Positions 34,869-44,951 of a stretch of DNA of 64,000 bases are shown piece after piece. The translations under genes were made by a program, and so were the position numbers. Within the stretch, counting starts at the first letter, position 1. Each line of letters opens with the position of its first letter. Source of the stretch: Fodinibius sediminis (lineage in GTDB: Bacteria > Bacteroidota > Rhodothermia > Balneolales > Balneolaceae); assembly GCF_900182555.1 (NCBI RefSeq), contig NZ_FXTH01000006.1, forward strand, positions 1 to 64,000. The letters are read 5' to 3'. The notes under the pieces are model-generated. The model saw only the letters and a program-made list of their open reading frames with translations, had not been told where the DNA came from and did not search any database.

Positions 34869-35942
34869 AAATGAACGCCAACTAAACTGTTGTTTTGCCT
34901 GCTAAATTATATAGTCTCTCACGAGTTATATTGTCTGACAATTACAAAGAAAAACAATAATCAGGTTTGTCTCTCAAGTGAACATACACGCACCCGATTG
35001 CTCTCTTTCTCTTTTACTGCTCAATTCTTGGTTCCGAATTTATTGAGATCTATCTCTATTACAGTACCAAAAAGCCAGGATGAAGATTTTTTGCGTTAAT
35101 CAGGTCAAAAGGATGCAAAAAAAATGCCAGCTTTTAATTTTAGGGGATATTATCGATTGAAGGGTGAAAAAGGGCTTTTAAAGATACCTTTTACCGGAGG
35201 ACACAGATATCAGCCAAGTGTGTAAATCTTTCACCACATAGTATGGGTAATATTTGGACAAGAGAGAGTATGCTTGCTTCAGCTATATCAATAGGTTAGT
35301 GGGGTTGGTCTCGGATGGTTTGTTGCTTGCCAGATATAAGAAGGAGGAAGTGAATCTCTGAGCTAAGAGCTGTAAACCATTTACCTATTTAGGGGCTTGT
35401 TAACAGTGGGAAAGAGCGAATCCGATATGTATTATAGTTTGCCACGCGGTTCCAGTGTAGGCAATAAAAAGATGAGAGCAGTAACTTCAAAGATTCTTCC
35501 CCAACGCTGAGGAGGAAAAGCAGCTTATCCATGTATGAGACGGTATTGATTAGTATGTCGTATTCGAATAGAGTTACCAAAAAATGTCCTTTTTGGCATA
35601 TATCGAACCTTGTGTTCGCCAATCAGTTCTTTTTTCAACTATGCCAGCTCCTTCTCTTGGGGTATTTATCTGGGCATCCGGTTTTGAATTTTATCTGCTT
35701 TCAAACGCTCAACTTTCAGGATTTTATATTTCGAGGCAGTCTGCTTGTCAAGGGGGCACCGCTATCCGCGGCAATACCCGCCATCGTGGGGCGGGCTTTG
35801 GCAAAATGCGGGAGGCTGCCGGTGACGAACCGAAACTGTGGATAAAAGAAAGAGCGGGCCGCTGGCTGTTCAAATTGATCCGCCTAAGCTTCGGAGTAAT
35901 GGGGCAACTCATTTTTAATGACCGCGCTGCTGCAGCATATTC
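34869..35942. other. Long gene-poor region upstream of the curli locus
   Basis: About 1.07 kb. The curli promoter (minus strand) should be close to 34870-34990, which is AT-rich. Several overlapping frames at 35390-35946 have weak coding looks: on the plus strand one ends ...KLWIKERAGRWLFKLIRLSFG and an adjacent frame reads LVKGAPLSAAIPAIVGRA. This may be a decayed gene with a frameshift, but no family is recognised and no start is convincing. Confidence 0.35.
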
Positions 35943-36554
35943 CTAAAAGTAATTTCCTTTCATTTTCATGACCGTCTCTACCAATGCTTTATCAACGTTA
36001 AGCTCATATTTTTTAGCCAGATGCCTGCGGGCCTCCGCGGTATCCGCCTGCAGCATATCATCCCGTTTCAAAAATTCCAGGATATCTTCTGTAGCAGCCC
36101 ACTGGTAAATCAGCCATTCCCATCTTTCCTGCTTTCTGCCTACAAAATCCACGGTGTAAGAGCTTCCTTCTTTTTGATGAAGTACCGCCGTGTTCAGTTC
36201 TGAAGGATGAAAAGATTGTACATGGTTCACGGCAAGCTGCATGGTTTTTCCCGAATCATTCACATCGTCGACCAGCAGTACCTTTTTACCTTTAAGATCG
36301 ACTCTGACCGGGTCAATGATCTCCGCTTGTTCCATCTGATGAGCGCCGCTGGAGTAGTGTTTTATTTGCAGTGAAGAGAGCCGGTCAACATTAAGGAAAT
36401 CACAGAGCAGCCTCCCGGGCAGCATACCGCCGCGGGCAATAGCGATAATGATATCCGCCGTTACCGAGGCTTCCATGATATTTCTTGCAAGCTCCGATGT
36501 GGTCCTGTATACCTCCTGAAGAGAAACCAGGCTGGCAGTAAAGTTCTCTTTCAT
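35943..36554 (-). CDS. Phosphoribosyltransferase-family protein
   Basis: 203 residues. The PRPP-binding loop KVLLVDDVNDSGKTM (about 91-105) and the upstream IAIARGGMLPGRLL (about 37-50) are the type I PRTase signatures. The C-terminal 70 residues (EDILEFLKRDDMLQ...) look like a helical tail. The closest general match is xanthine/hypoxanthine-type PRTases, so purine salvage is possible, but the acceptor base is not readable. It is divergent from ligA with a 378-bp gap. Confidence 0.85.
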   Translation of the reverse strand: MKENFTASLVSLQEVYRTTSELARNIMEASVTADIIIAIARGGMLPGRLLCDFLNVDRLSSLQIKHYSSGAHQMEQAEIIDPVRVDLKGKKVLLVDDVNDSGKTMQLAVNHVQSFHPSELNTAVLHQKEGSSYTVDFVGRKQERWEWLIYQWAATEDILEFLKRDDMLQADTAEARRHLAKKYELNVDKALVETVMKMKGNYF

Positions 36555-36932
36555 CTGTCTCTCAGTATTTATTCCGGTTGCTGTTGCCCACCATCATGAC
36601 AGATGCCCAATAATACAGGGAGGCTATTAATCCATCGTCCGCAGCTGGTGGGGTAAGTGTCAGGTGCTCAACAACTAATGTTACAAATTATCGGTTGAAA
36701 TTCATTCATAATACTTATGACAAATACGGCATAGGGCGGATCCCGGGGGGCAGCCTGGCCGAACAGGCTCCCAAACGGGGGCAATTATTCCGTTAAGCGT
36801 TATGTCATTCGGCGCTCAAGGGAAACGCCCTGCAAAGGGGAGGGAGATTGACCTACGTACAGCGATTACCGGAATACGTATTATGAGTTCATATTGCAGT
36901 CTCGCCATCGTTAATCCATTCCAGACAGAAAA
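36555..36932. other. Divergent promoter region between the PRTase and ligA
   Basis: About 380 bp without a gene. It contains GC-rich patches (36740-36790) and AT-rich stretches that could hold the two divergent promoters. No specific operator found. Confidence 0.4.
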
Positions 36933-39056
36933 ATGGGAAGAAGTCTTAATGTTGTGAACCTGGAAAAAAGCCCGGAGAAAGCAACTGAAAAACTGCTGGG
37001 AATTACGGCCGACGAGATTGAAAGCCGGGAAGAGGCGGCTGACCTCGCTGCATCGCTTCGTAAAGTAATATCTTATCACGACCACAGGTATTATGTAATG
37101 AATGATCCGGTTATTTCCGACTCCGAATATGACCGGTTATTTCATTTGCTGGAGGATGTTGAAGATCGCTGGCCGGACCTGGTCACTTCCACCTCGCCCA
37201 CTCAGCGCATTGGAGAAAAAGTATCGGGTGAATTCCCGGAAGTGGATCACCTGACGCCAATGTTATCACTGGATAACTCCTATGACCTTGAGGACCTGGA
37301 GGATTTCGATAAGCGGGTCAGGAAGTTGATCGGCAAAAAGAAGGTTAACTATACAGTGGAACCCAAGTTGGACGGTGCGGGCATTTCACTGGTTTACGAG
37401 GATGATAAATTTGTACGAGGCGCAACTCGGGGCGATGGGCGAAAAGGAGAAGACATCACCCACAATCTGAGAGTATTGAGAAGCATCCCCCTCAAAATAA
37501 ACATATCCGAATTAGGTATCTCCCGGGTGGAAATCAGGGGAGAGGTGTTGATCGAAAAACAGGAGTTTAAACAACTAAACAAACAGCGGGAAGGCCGTGG
37601 GGAGAGCCTCTTAGCCAATCCCCGGAATGCAGCTGCAGGCTCGTTGAGGCTGCAGGATCCGGAAGAGGTAGCCCGGCGGAAGCTGTCAGCATGGATCTAT
37701 CAAATAAGTTATGCAGAGGATGCCGGGGGGCGCGAAGTGCTTGCCAGTCAATTTGAAACACAGGAACAGGTTATCGCAACGCTCCATAAATTGGGTTTCA
37801 AGACCCCGTCTGAACATCTGGAGTCGACCGAGTCGGCCGAACAGCTGCTGGACATATGCAAGGATTGGGAGGAGCGACGCGAAGAATTCCCCTATGAAAT
37901 TGATGGAGTGGTGATCAAAGTAAATGATCTCAAACTGTACGACGAACTTGGATTGACATCTCACCATCCGCGATGGGCCATCGCCTATAAATTCCGCGCG
38001 CGGCAGGCCACAACCAAGCTGATGGGAGTTCATTTCCAGGTCGGCCGTACGGGGACAATAACACCCGTGGCCGAATTGGATCCGGTTGAGGTAGGCGGGG
38101 TATCGATATCTTCGGCTACCCTGCACAACGAGGATTATATCAACAACAGGGATATTCAGCTTAATGATACTGTATTGCTCGAGCGAGCGGGTGATGTCAT
38201 TCCATATATCGTAAAACCCATCAAAGAGCACAGGCACGGCAATACCCAAAAGATCAGGTTCCCCCGGGAATGTCCGTCTTGTGGCTCCGCATTAGTGCGG
38301 CCCGAGGGAGAAGCTTCCTGGCGGTGCGTAAATGCGAGTTGCCCGGCCCAGGCCAAACAGCGCATTAAGCATTATGTTTCGAAGCAGGCCATGGATATTG
38401 ACGGACTTGGCGCAAAAATTGTCGAGCAGTTTTATGAAAAGGGACTTTTGCAAACCATTCCCGACCTATATGATCTGGATTACGATAAAATCAGGCAGAT
38501 GGAAGGATTTGGAGAAAAGTCGGTTTCCAATCTAAAAAAAGCGGTGGACGCCTCCCGGGGACGGCCGATACGGCGCCTGATCTACGCTCTGAGTATTCCC
38601 ATGGTGGGAGCCGATACCGCGCGGACGCTGGCTGAGTCGATTGAGTGCGTGACTGACCTGGAGTCGAGCTCCCGGGAGGATCTGATGAAACTCAATGATA
38701 TAGGCAGCGCCGTGGCCGAGAGCGTCCAGCATTTCTTCGACCGAAAGGAGAATATCGGGATGATTAAAAACCTTGAGGCCGCAGGTGTCCAGGTATGTAA
38801 ATCAAAAGAAGAGCGGGAAAAGAAGGACACCTTGGCGGGCCTTACCTTTGTTTTTACCGGGGCACTGGAGTCCTACACCCGCGAGGAGGCAAAAGAGCTG
38901 GTTGAACGACGGGGTGGCCGGGCGGTCGGCAGTATCTCGTCAAAAGTGGATTACCTGGTTCAGGGTACGGAGCCGGGCTCCAAGCTGGATGAGGCGCGGG
39001 ATAAGGGCATTCCTGTTATCGATGAGGAGAAGTTCCTGGAACTGCTAAACGAATAA
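36933..39056 (+). CDS. ligA: NAD-dependent DNA ligase LigA
   Basis: 707 residues, slightly longer than usual because of an N-terminal tail of about 30. NAD-binding Ia region YHDHRYYVMNDPVISDSEYD (about 49-68). Adenylation motif EPKLDGAGISLVYE with the catalytic Lys near 145. Zinc finger CPSCGSALVRPEGEASWRC...C (four Cys, about 446-470). Helix-hairpin-helix region (about 480-600) and BRCT domain (about 630-707). It seals nicks in replication and repair. It is followed 18 bp later by an interrupted polX and then convergent fpg. Confidence 0.97.
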   Translation: MGRSLNVVNLEKSPEKATEKLLGITADEIESREEAADLAASLRKVISYHDHRYYVMNDPVISDSEYDRLFHLLEDVEDRWPDLVTSTSPTQRIGEKVSGEFPEVDHLTPMLSLDNSYDLEDLEDFDKRVRKLIGKKKVNYTVEPKLDGAGISLVYEDDKFVRGATRGDGRKGEDITHNLRVLRSIPLKINISELGISRVEIRGEVLIEKQEFKQLNKQREGRGESLLANPRNAAAGSLRLQDPEEVARRKLSAWIYQISYAEDAGGREVLASQFETQEQVIATLHKLGFKTPSEHLESTESAEQLLDICKDWEERREEFPYEIDGVVIKVNDLKLYDELGLTSHHPRWAIAYKFRARQATTKLMGVHFQVGRTGTITPVAELDPVEVGGVSISSATLHNEDYINNRDIQLNDTVLLERAGDVIPYIVKPIKEHRHGNTQKIRFPRECPSCGSALVRPEGEASWRCVNASCPAQAKQRIKHYVSKQAMDIDGLGAKIVEQFYEKGLLQTIPDLYDLDYDKIRQMEGFGEKSVSNLKKAVDASRGRPIRRLIYALSIPMVGADTARTLAESIECVTDLESSSREDLMKLNDIGSAVAESVQHFFDRKENIGMIKNLEAAGVQVCKSKEEREKKDTLAGLTFVFTGALESYTREEAKELVERRGGRAVGSISSKVDYLVQGTEPGSKLDEARDKGIPVIDEEKFLELLNE

Positions 39057-39074
39057 GAATAAAGGGAGAAACCC

Positions 39075-40832
39075 ATGTACAAACTTAACAAAAAGCTTTC
39101 CGGGATCTTCAGGGAAATGGCTGGTATCTACCGGTTTAGGGGAAGCGAAGACCGGTTCAGGGTTCAGGCCTACGAAAATTCTGCTCGGGTTCTTGACCAC
39201 CTGCAGGAGGATATCCGGAATTACATGAAGAACGATCACCTGGTAGAAGTCAAGGGCATCGGCGAAAGTATAGCCAAAAAAATTCGCGAATATGTCAAAA
39301 CCGGGAAAATCGACAAGTATGAGGAACTGAAAAAGAATGTCCCGCCGGACTTTGTAGATCTGATGGACGTACAGGGCATTGGACCGTAAACCCTTGAAAG
39401 ATTTCATGAAGAGCTGGGCGTGACAACCAGGGGGGAGTTAAAAGAAGCGTTAGAGAGTGGAAAAGTTGAAGAGCTCAAGGGATTTGGCGAAAAGTCTGTT
39501 GAAAATCTGTTGGAGGGATTAAAAGAGAAGGAAAAAGCGGATCGCCGCATTCTTCTGGCTGAAGCACTGGAAATTTCAGAAATGATGCTGAATGAGCTTG
39601 AAAAGCAGAAAAGTATACTTAGACTGGAAGTGGCAGGCAGCATTCGGCGAAAAAAAGAAACGATCGGGGATATAGATATTTTGGCAACAGCTGATTCCGG
39701 GGAATGGGCGTCCATTGCCGATTTCTTTACCTCGATGGAATCGGTTACAAAAGTCATTGCCAGGGGGGAGACGAAATCGAGCGTTATTGTGGAACATCAT
39801 GATCGGCAAGTTGATCTGCGTCTCATTGAAGAAGACGCCTGGGGTGCAGCGTTGCTTTATTTTACAGGGTCCAAAGAGCATAATATTCAGTTGCGAAAAA
39901 TTGCAAAGGACAAGGGGTTCAAGATAAGCGAGTATGGAATGTTTACAGTTGATGACGATGAAAAAGTAGCAGGTAAAACCGAGGAAGAGCTGTATGACCA
40001 ATTGGGCATGCAGTGGATTCCTCCTGAAATGCGCGAGAACAATGGTGAGATTGAACTGGCCCGAAAAGATGCCCTGCCCGAGCTTGTCCAAGGGGAGCAC
40101 ATCAAGGGGGATATGCACTTTCACTCCGACTGGTCGGATGGCACCAACTCACTTGAAGAGCTGGCCCGGTATTTGGATGAACACTATCCATACGACTATG
40201 CCGTTGTTTCCGACCACTCCAAATCGTCCCGAATAGCAGGAGGGCTTACCGGGGAGGAGTTCGAAAAACAATTTGAAGAGATCGAACAAGTCAACGATGC
40301 CATTGGGCGACCACTTCTAAAGCGGGGAGTAGAGGTAGATATCCTGGCTGATGGATCCCTTGACTTAGATAACGGCCTGCTCGAAAAGATGGAGTGGGTG
40401 ACCGCATCCATCCACAGCCGATTTAATCAGGACAACACCGAACGTATCCTGAAAGCCTGTGAAAATCCATTTGTCAATGTTATCGGGCATCTCACCGGAC
40501 GCCTGATCGGCAAACGCAGGGAATATGCTGTTGATTTGGAAAAAGTCATCCATAAAGCCAGGGAAACGGGAACCGCCCTGGAGATCAATGCGCAGCCGGA
40601 ACGAATGGATCTGAACGATGATGCAGTCAGAGCCGCGCGGGAAGCCGGGGTCCTGCTCGTGGCCGGGACGGACAGCCATGATCTTTCCAGTTTCCAGTAT
40701 ATGGACCTGGCCATCAGTATAGCCCGGCGAGGATGGTGTACCGCCAAAAATATGTTGAATACCCGCTCGTGGGAAGAGGTGCAGGCATTTGTCAAACAGA
40801 AACGGGACCAATTTTTGAGCCCCTCAAAGTGA
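39075..40832 (+). pseudogene. Second polX (DNA polymerase X) copy interrupted by one in-frame stop
   Basis: AAAGGGAG precedes the ATG at 39075. The N-terminal part (104 residues, MYKLNKKLSGIFREMAGIYRF...) ends at a TAA (39387-39389), and the same frame continues after it without any shift. The rest shows GSIRRKKETIGDIDILA (palm metal site), PHP HFHSDWSDG and VVSDHS, so all domains survive. In the intact copy (8519-10294) the matching position is GLGPKN with Lys. Here it is GIGP-stop-TL, so one AAA to TAA change is enough to explain it. A GTG at 39420 could start a product lacking the 8-kDa domain. Probably a recent pseudogene, a suppressed stop, or a sequencing error. Confidence 0.88.
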
Positions 40833-40921
40833 TGTTCGGTCAGCTTTTGCCCTGACAGGGGGGGGGCACATCGAAGAAGGGGAGGCTGCGATCCTATGCC
40901 GGCCCGGTTAATGAGCTATAC

Positions 40922-41713
40922 CTACCTGGATTGACAGTCAGGACAGTAATAGGCAGATCGGCTTCCCACCGGTATTTTCTCAACAGCCGTCCCGCACCGG
41001 GGACATTCTTTTCCCTCTGAGCGATAGTTGAATAGAAAAGAGTCGGGAATGGTTTCATACTCTGGAACGGCCTCTACATAGGTTTCAAGCACCAAAGCTA
41101 CATTTTCATGTAGCGTTCGCAGCTCATTTTCTCCCAGGGTGGGAATGTTCTTCTTGGGATGCATCATGGATTGGAATAATATTTCATCCGAACATACATT
41201 CCCAATTCCAGCAATAAAATGTTGGTCCATCAAGGTGGTTTTGATCATCCCTCGTTTATCTTCAAAAAGACGTAGGAATGTTTCGGGGTCGCTCAGGTCT
41301 CGTAAAGCATCCGGCCCCAGCTTTTTATCTTTCAGAAAGTGCTCCCGATCTGTCGTGAGGCTAATATTTCCGAGCATGCGCATGCAGTCAAAAGCCAGAT
41401 GGGCTCCATTTTCAAAGTCCATGATCGCACGCGGATAATCCGGTGTATGGTCTTCTGTTTTGTAGTAGACCGGACGGCCGGTCATTCCGAAATGAAGCAC
41501 AAGCTGACAGCTCTTGCCGGCCTGCAGGAAGAGATATTTTCCGTGCGCATACGTCGATTCGAATGCTACCCCTTTCAGGCAAGACTGTAATTTTTGAGAA
41601 GAAAGATCGCGCAGCACCTCCGGATTATGTACCCTTGTTCGTTGAATCGGTTTGTGCAGGGAGGTTGCATCGATGTATTTCTTAAAATATCTGACTTCCG
41701 GCAACTCGGGCAT
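40922..41713 (-). CDS. Formamidopyrimidine-DNA glycosylase / Nei-family protein
   Basis: About 263 residues from the ATG at 41713. The frame is open to 41881, but processing needs the protein to begin MPELPEV, where Pro2 and Glu3 are catalytic. Other marks: HGKYLF (Lys near 55-60), LHFGMTGR, the H2TH-region FIAGIGNVCSDEILF and a C-terminal zinc finger CPRCG...YYCPDC. It excises oxidised bases and cleaves the AP site. Fpg and Nei cannot be separated with confidence by eye. It converges with the interrupted polX, in a DNA-repair neighbourhood with ligA. Confidence 0.9.
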   Translation of the reverse strand: MPELPEVRYFKKYIDATSLHKPIQRTRVHNPEVLRDLSSQKLQSCLKGVAFESTYAHGKYLFLQAGKSCQLVLHFGMTGRPVYYKTEDHTPDYPRAIMDFENGAHLAFDCMRMLGNISLTTDREHFLKDKKLGPDALRDLSDPETFLRLFEDKRGMIKTTLMDQHFIAGIGNVCSDEILFQSMMHPKKNIPTLGENELRTLHENVALVLETYVEAVPEYETIPDSFLFNYRSEGKECPRCGTAVEKIPVGSRSAYYCPDCQSR

Positions 41714-42103
41714 AAAAAACAAAAGTTGGTTACGGGCAGGCTTTAACTTAGCGAAAAACAGCATTGTTTTGAATTGAAAATGCGCGGCCGGAAGGTATTG
41801 TCCGTTAACGGCTTTATTCTGGCTTCCCGTCATTAATCCATCCACGTAATACGAAAAAGCCGAGTGCTCATGTATTAACAATGCACTTAAGCTGGAAGGG
41901 AGGTAGTTAGAAGTTGTCCATTTTAGATGCTGTTTTTCCCGTCAGGCAGGGGGGGACTGCCCTACATTCATTATATCCTGATCCCTTTCATCAAAGTATT
42001 AGTGTATCAGTTAACATTCCTGCCATTAGCTCATAACTGACTATTTATTAAGAGAGTTAGATAAAATTTTTTTAACAGTGTGAAAACTAAATCATAAGCA
42101 ACG
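41714..42103. other. Intergenic region before the small-protein gene
   Basis: About 390 bp with no gene. It contains GGCAG-GGGGGA-CTGCC (about 41945-41961), a small hairpin, and an AT-rich stretch (42040-42095) likely carrying the promoter of the genes that follow. Nothing else found. Confidence 0.4.
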
Positions 42104-42274
42104 ATGGAAGAACTGGATCACATATCCCCTAAAGATAAAATGACCTTCAAAGAACACTACGACAATATTCATTATGCATTAAAAAAGGTATCAGGAAAAA
42201 ACGGCTCCACTGTTTCTTCAGATTTTTCCAATCAGAACCAGGCCCCATCTTCAAAATTACGAGCTGTCTACTAA
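42104..42274 (+). CDS. Small (56-residue) protein, MEELD family, unnamed
   Basis: ATG at 42104 starts MEELDHISPKDKMTFKEHYD and ends ...SSKLRAVY, 56 residues. The N-terminal 28 residues resemble those of another unannotated small frame at 61824-61982 (MEELDSVSKEDRAAFRSHYR): both have MEELD, an S at position 8, then HY and IH at equal spacing. The shared pattern in two separate loci is the main support for a real gene. The C-terminal half is low complexity (Ser/Gln/Asn). No strong Shine-Dalgarno. It lies 66 bp before the DksA-like gene on the same strand. Function is unknown. Confidence 0.55.
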   Translation: MEELDHISPKDKMTFKEHYDNIHYALKKVSGKNGSTVSSDFSNQNQAPSSKLRAVY

Positions 42275-42340
42275 GTGTTTTAAATCGTCCATTTTTTTTC
42301 GCTACGTCCGCAGTATTCATAATTTATATCAATAAGGATT

Positions 42341-42748
42341 ATGGAAACCAAACAGCTTAAGAGTAAAGCAAACGATCGCATAACACCCTATAGCGACCAG
42401 GAGCTTGAATTTTTTCGGCAAATCATACTCAGTAAACTCAACGAAGCCAGTCAGGAACTGGAAGCCCTTAAGGGAGCTTTACGCGAAGAGATTGACAATA
42501 CCAGCACCAAGGTTACCTATTCTTCCCATATGGCTGACGTCGGTACAGATACCAGAGAGCGGGATAAAATCTACATATTATATAATCGAACCCGCAAATT
42601 TATCAACTATCTCAATCGCGCCCTCGAGCGGATTGAAAATAAAACATACGGTATTTGCAAGGTGACGGGTAAAAAAATATCCAAAGGTCGATTAGAGGCG
42701 GTGCCTCATACCCAGCTCAGCATTGAGGCCAAGCGAAGACAGCGTTAA
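42341..42748 (+). CDS. DksA/TraR-family protein with reduced zinc finger
   Basis: 135 residues. Coiled-coil (about 15-75) and the family end motif IENKTYGICKVTGKKISKGRLEAVPHTQLSIEAK (landmarks only). In classical DksA four Cys bind zinc. Here only the first Cys (GIC) is visible and the later positions are not Cys, so metal binding is probably lost, as in several Bacteroidota members. DksA-type proteins bind RNA polymerase and modulate transcription with ppGpp. Same strand as the small MEELD gene upstream. Confidence 0.87.
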   Translation: METKQLKSKANDRITPYSDQELEFFRQIILSKLNEASQELEALKGALREEIDNTSTKVTYSSHMADVGTDTRERDKIYILYNRTRKFINYLNRALERIENKTYGICKVTGKKISKGRLEAVPHTQLSIEAKRRQR

Positions 42749-42855
42749 CAGGCTCTATTTGAATGTCTGCCAGCTTCTGATTGATACGTTGAATGCGCCC
42801 AGGAAAACCAAGAGAAATCGAAAGGCATGGCCCGTGTCTGCCTAATTACAGGTAG

Positions 42856-44112
42856 TCAGCTTAACAACAAACCGGGTATGCTAGCCAGCATAATCAATAG
42901 AAAGAAAATCAGGGGTTTCAAGGCGTTTTTTACGCCGCTGTAAAAGGCGAAAATAGCCCCTTTGATGAAGGTGTTGGAGATAGCAACAAGGATCAATCCA
43001 TTTGCGGCCGCCTCTGCGGAAAGGGTTGTTCCTCCCATTTGCAAAAGGGAAAGGGCAATAGCGTCCATGTCAACCATTCCTGAAATTATCGACAGGCCAT
43101 AAACGCCCGGATCTCCCAGCCATTGTTTGCTGCCTTCCGAAAGCAGCATAACCAGGGCTAAAATAAGTCCAAAGGGTATCGCCGTACTTAGCTGCAGGGG
43201 GTTCCTGATAGAAGAGAATTGCTTTTGTTTTTTGGGATACTCGCCATTCAGCCATACCCACAAGGCTAATCCTGATGTTGCAACAATCATCAATACCACT
43301 GAAGGCCCGACTCCATAAATCAAGGCTGGATTAAAAATGCCCACCCACAACAGCATGTGGACAAGAGCGGTAAAATTGGCAATGAGAGCCCCGATAACTA
43401 CCATGTCAGTCGTTCCCCCATCGCGGGCAATACGTCCCAGTGTTACCGTAACTGCGATGGACGAGACCAGCGAGCCGGCACATGAGGTAAAAAGGATTCC
43501 CTTATCACTGCCCAGGTATTTCATTGAAAAATAGCCCATGTAGGAGATCCCGGCTATTAAGACTACCATGCCCCATATTTCAAATGGGTTCAGAGCGCCC
43601 CAGGGCCCGTAGCCGCGGTTGGGAAGCAGGGGCAATACGACCGCTGAAATGGCCAAAAATAGGATCCCCGAATAAAACTCCTGAGGCTCTATGGTTTTAA
43701 CCCAGGTATGCAGCCTGGGTTTAATGCTTAGCAGCAACACCATGACCACTGTTACGGCCACCGACAATATGATGTACCCCTTGATCACGGCCACACCAAT
43801 CCCGAAAGTAACAAAAGCTGCCATCTCTGTGGTGAGGCCGAGCAATCCTGTTTGCCGGACATACTGGTAGTAACCAACCATGATAATCAAAACAAATCCC
43901 ACCAGGGCTGCACCCAGCAGAATGGCTCCGACATGTTCCGAAAGGATACCCCAGATACCCCCGGACAATGCAATTAGCGTAAAGGTTCGAATGCCAGCCG
44001 TTCGCTGTCCCTCTTTTTTTTGCTGGAAACTCCAGCCGCGCTCGATACCAATGATGAACCCCAGGACCAGAACAAGGCCCATCCTGCCAAGTAATTGAAT
44101 TTCTGTCTCCAT
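42856..44112 (-). CDS. MgtC/SapB-DUF4010 family membrane protein
   Basis: 418 residues, with 11-13 predicted TMs across the length. The N-terminal MgtC-like part has MGLVLVLGFIIGIERGW and the TAGIRTFTLIALSGGIWG block (about 38-55). The remainder is the DUF4010 domain: SVAVTVTLGRIAR, NGLILVAISNTFIKGAIFAF. Members are linked to Mg2+ or acid stress, with no settled function. It lies 21 bp after the universal stress protein gene on the same strand, so they are likely co-transcribed. Confidence 0.87.
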   Translation of the reverse strand: METEIQLLGRMGLVLVLGFIIGIERGWSFQQKKEGQRTAGIRTFTLIALSGGIWGILSEHVGAILLGAALVGFVLIIMVGYYQYVRQTGLLGLTTEMAAFVTFGIGVAVIKGYIILSVAVTVVMVLLLSIKPRLHTWVKTIEPQEFYSGILFLAISAVVLPLLPNRGYGPWGALNPFEIWGMVVLIAGISYMGYFSMKYLGSDKGILFTSCAGSLVSSIAVTVTLGRIARDGGTTDMVVIGALIANFTALVHMLLWVGIFNPALIYGVGPSVVLMIVATSGLALWVWLNGEYPKKQKQFSSIRNPLQLSTAIPFGLILALVMLLSEGSKQWLGDPGVYGLSIISGMVDMDAIALSLLQMGGTTLSAEAAANGLILVAISNTFIKGAIFAFYSGVKNALKPLIFFLLIMLASIPGLLLS

Positions 44113-44132
44113 CCACCCGTGGTTTTGGACAT

Positions 44133-44951
44133 CTATTGTTTGATGGTTCTGTCTTCTTGTTCCTCTTCTGCGTATCGTTCTCCGGCTAAGGAGAGAAACG
44201 GTATGATGCTTTCAAATTCAATTTTACGGGCATGATCTGTTTGCATCATTTTTTCATAGAACGTTTTCTTATACCGTGTCAAGACGATAAGCTGTGCCTC
44301 GTGGGTGGCCATATAATCAACAATGCCTTTTTTGAAGGATGCATTAAAAACCCGCTCAAAAGAAAGCTTTTCATAGTTTACCCCTTCCAAGGCTACCTCC
44401 CTGAACCCTCTGAATTTTATGAGTTCTTCGAGGGAATCGTCGGTGAACAGGTGAAGAACATGCAGGTTGGCATTAAAATGTCTGGCCCAGCCTGATATTT
44501 CTTTTAGGGCGGATAAATCCCCCTCGTTAAAATCAGTCATAAACACGATATCCTCAAAACCCGAATAGGTGCTTTTTTGAGGAATAGCAAGTACCGGGAC
44601 CCCGGATTTGGAAATCACCTCTGTGGTTGTACTGCCTAAAAATTTTCTGCCGCCGGAACTGCCCTTGCTCCCTATCACGATAAGATCGGCCTCAATCTCT
44701 TTTGCTTGCCTGAGTATTGACGCACTTGGGTCCCCGAATTCTGTTAATGTCTGAGCGTCAACTTTCTGAAAGCGATCATCGTTTATAAGACGTTCCAATA
44801 GCCTTTCTGATGATAGTGAAAACGTGCTTTGCATTGAATGCATTAAATACAGACGAGCCTTCAGGTTTAAAGCCATCTCGATAGCATAGGAAACTGCTCT
44901 TTTTGAACAATCGGAAAAATCCGTTGGGGCCAGGATATTTTTTATCTCCAT
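44133..44951 (-). CDS. Tandem universal stress protein (UspA x2)
   Basis: 272 residues with two UspA folds. The first begins KNILAPTDFSDCSKRAVSYAIEMA and contains the ATP-binding G-2X-G-9X-G(S/T) pattern in VIGSKGSSGGRKFLGSTT (about 95-112). The second (about 135-255) has VFMTDFNEGDLSAL but no clear glycine motif, so it may not bind nucleotide. Such proteins act in stress survival. The downstream gene is the DUF4010 membrane protein. Confidence 0.9.
   Translation of the reverse strand: MEIKNILAPTDFSDCSKRAVSYAIEMALNLKARLYLMHSMQSTFSLSSERLLERLINDDRFQKVDAQTLTEFGDPSASILRQAKEIEADLIVIGSKGSSGGRKFLGSTTTEVISKSGVPVLAIPQKSTYSGFEDIVFMTDFNEGDLSALKEISGWARHFNANLHVLHLFTDDSLEELIKFRGFREVALEGVNYEKLSFERVFNASFKKGIVDYMATHEAQLIVLTRYKKTFYEKMMQTDHARKIEFESIIPFLSLAGERYAEEEQEDRTIKQ

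Noticed and set aside
35531-35946. Two overlapping plus-strand frames upstream of the PRTase, weakly coding-like
   Set aside because: No start, ribosome site or family. The apparent continuity needs a frameshift. Kept only as a note in the gap entry.
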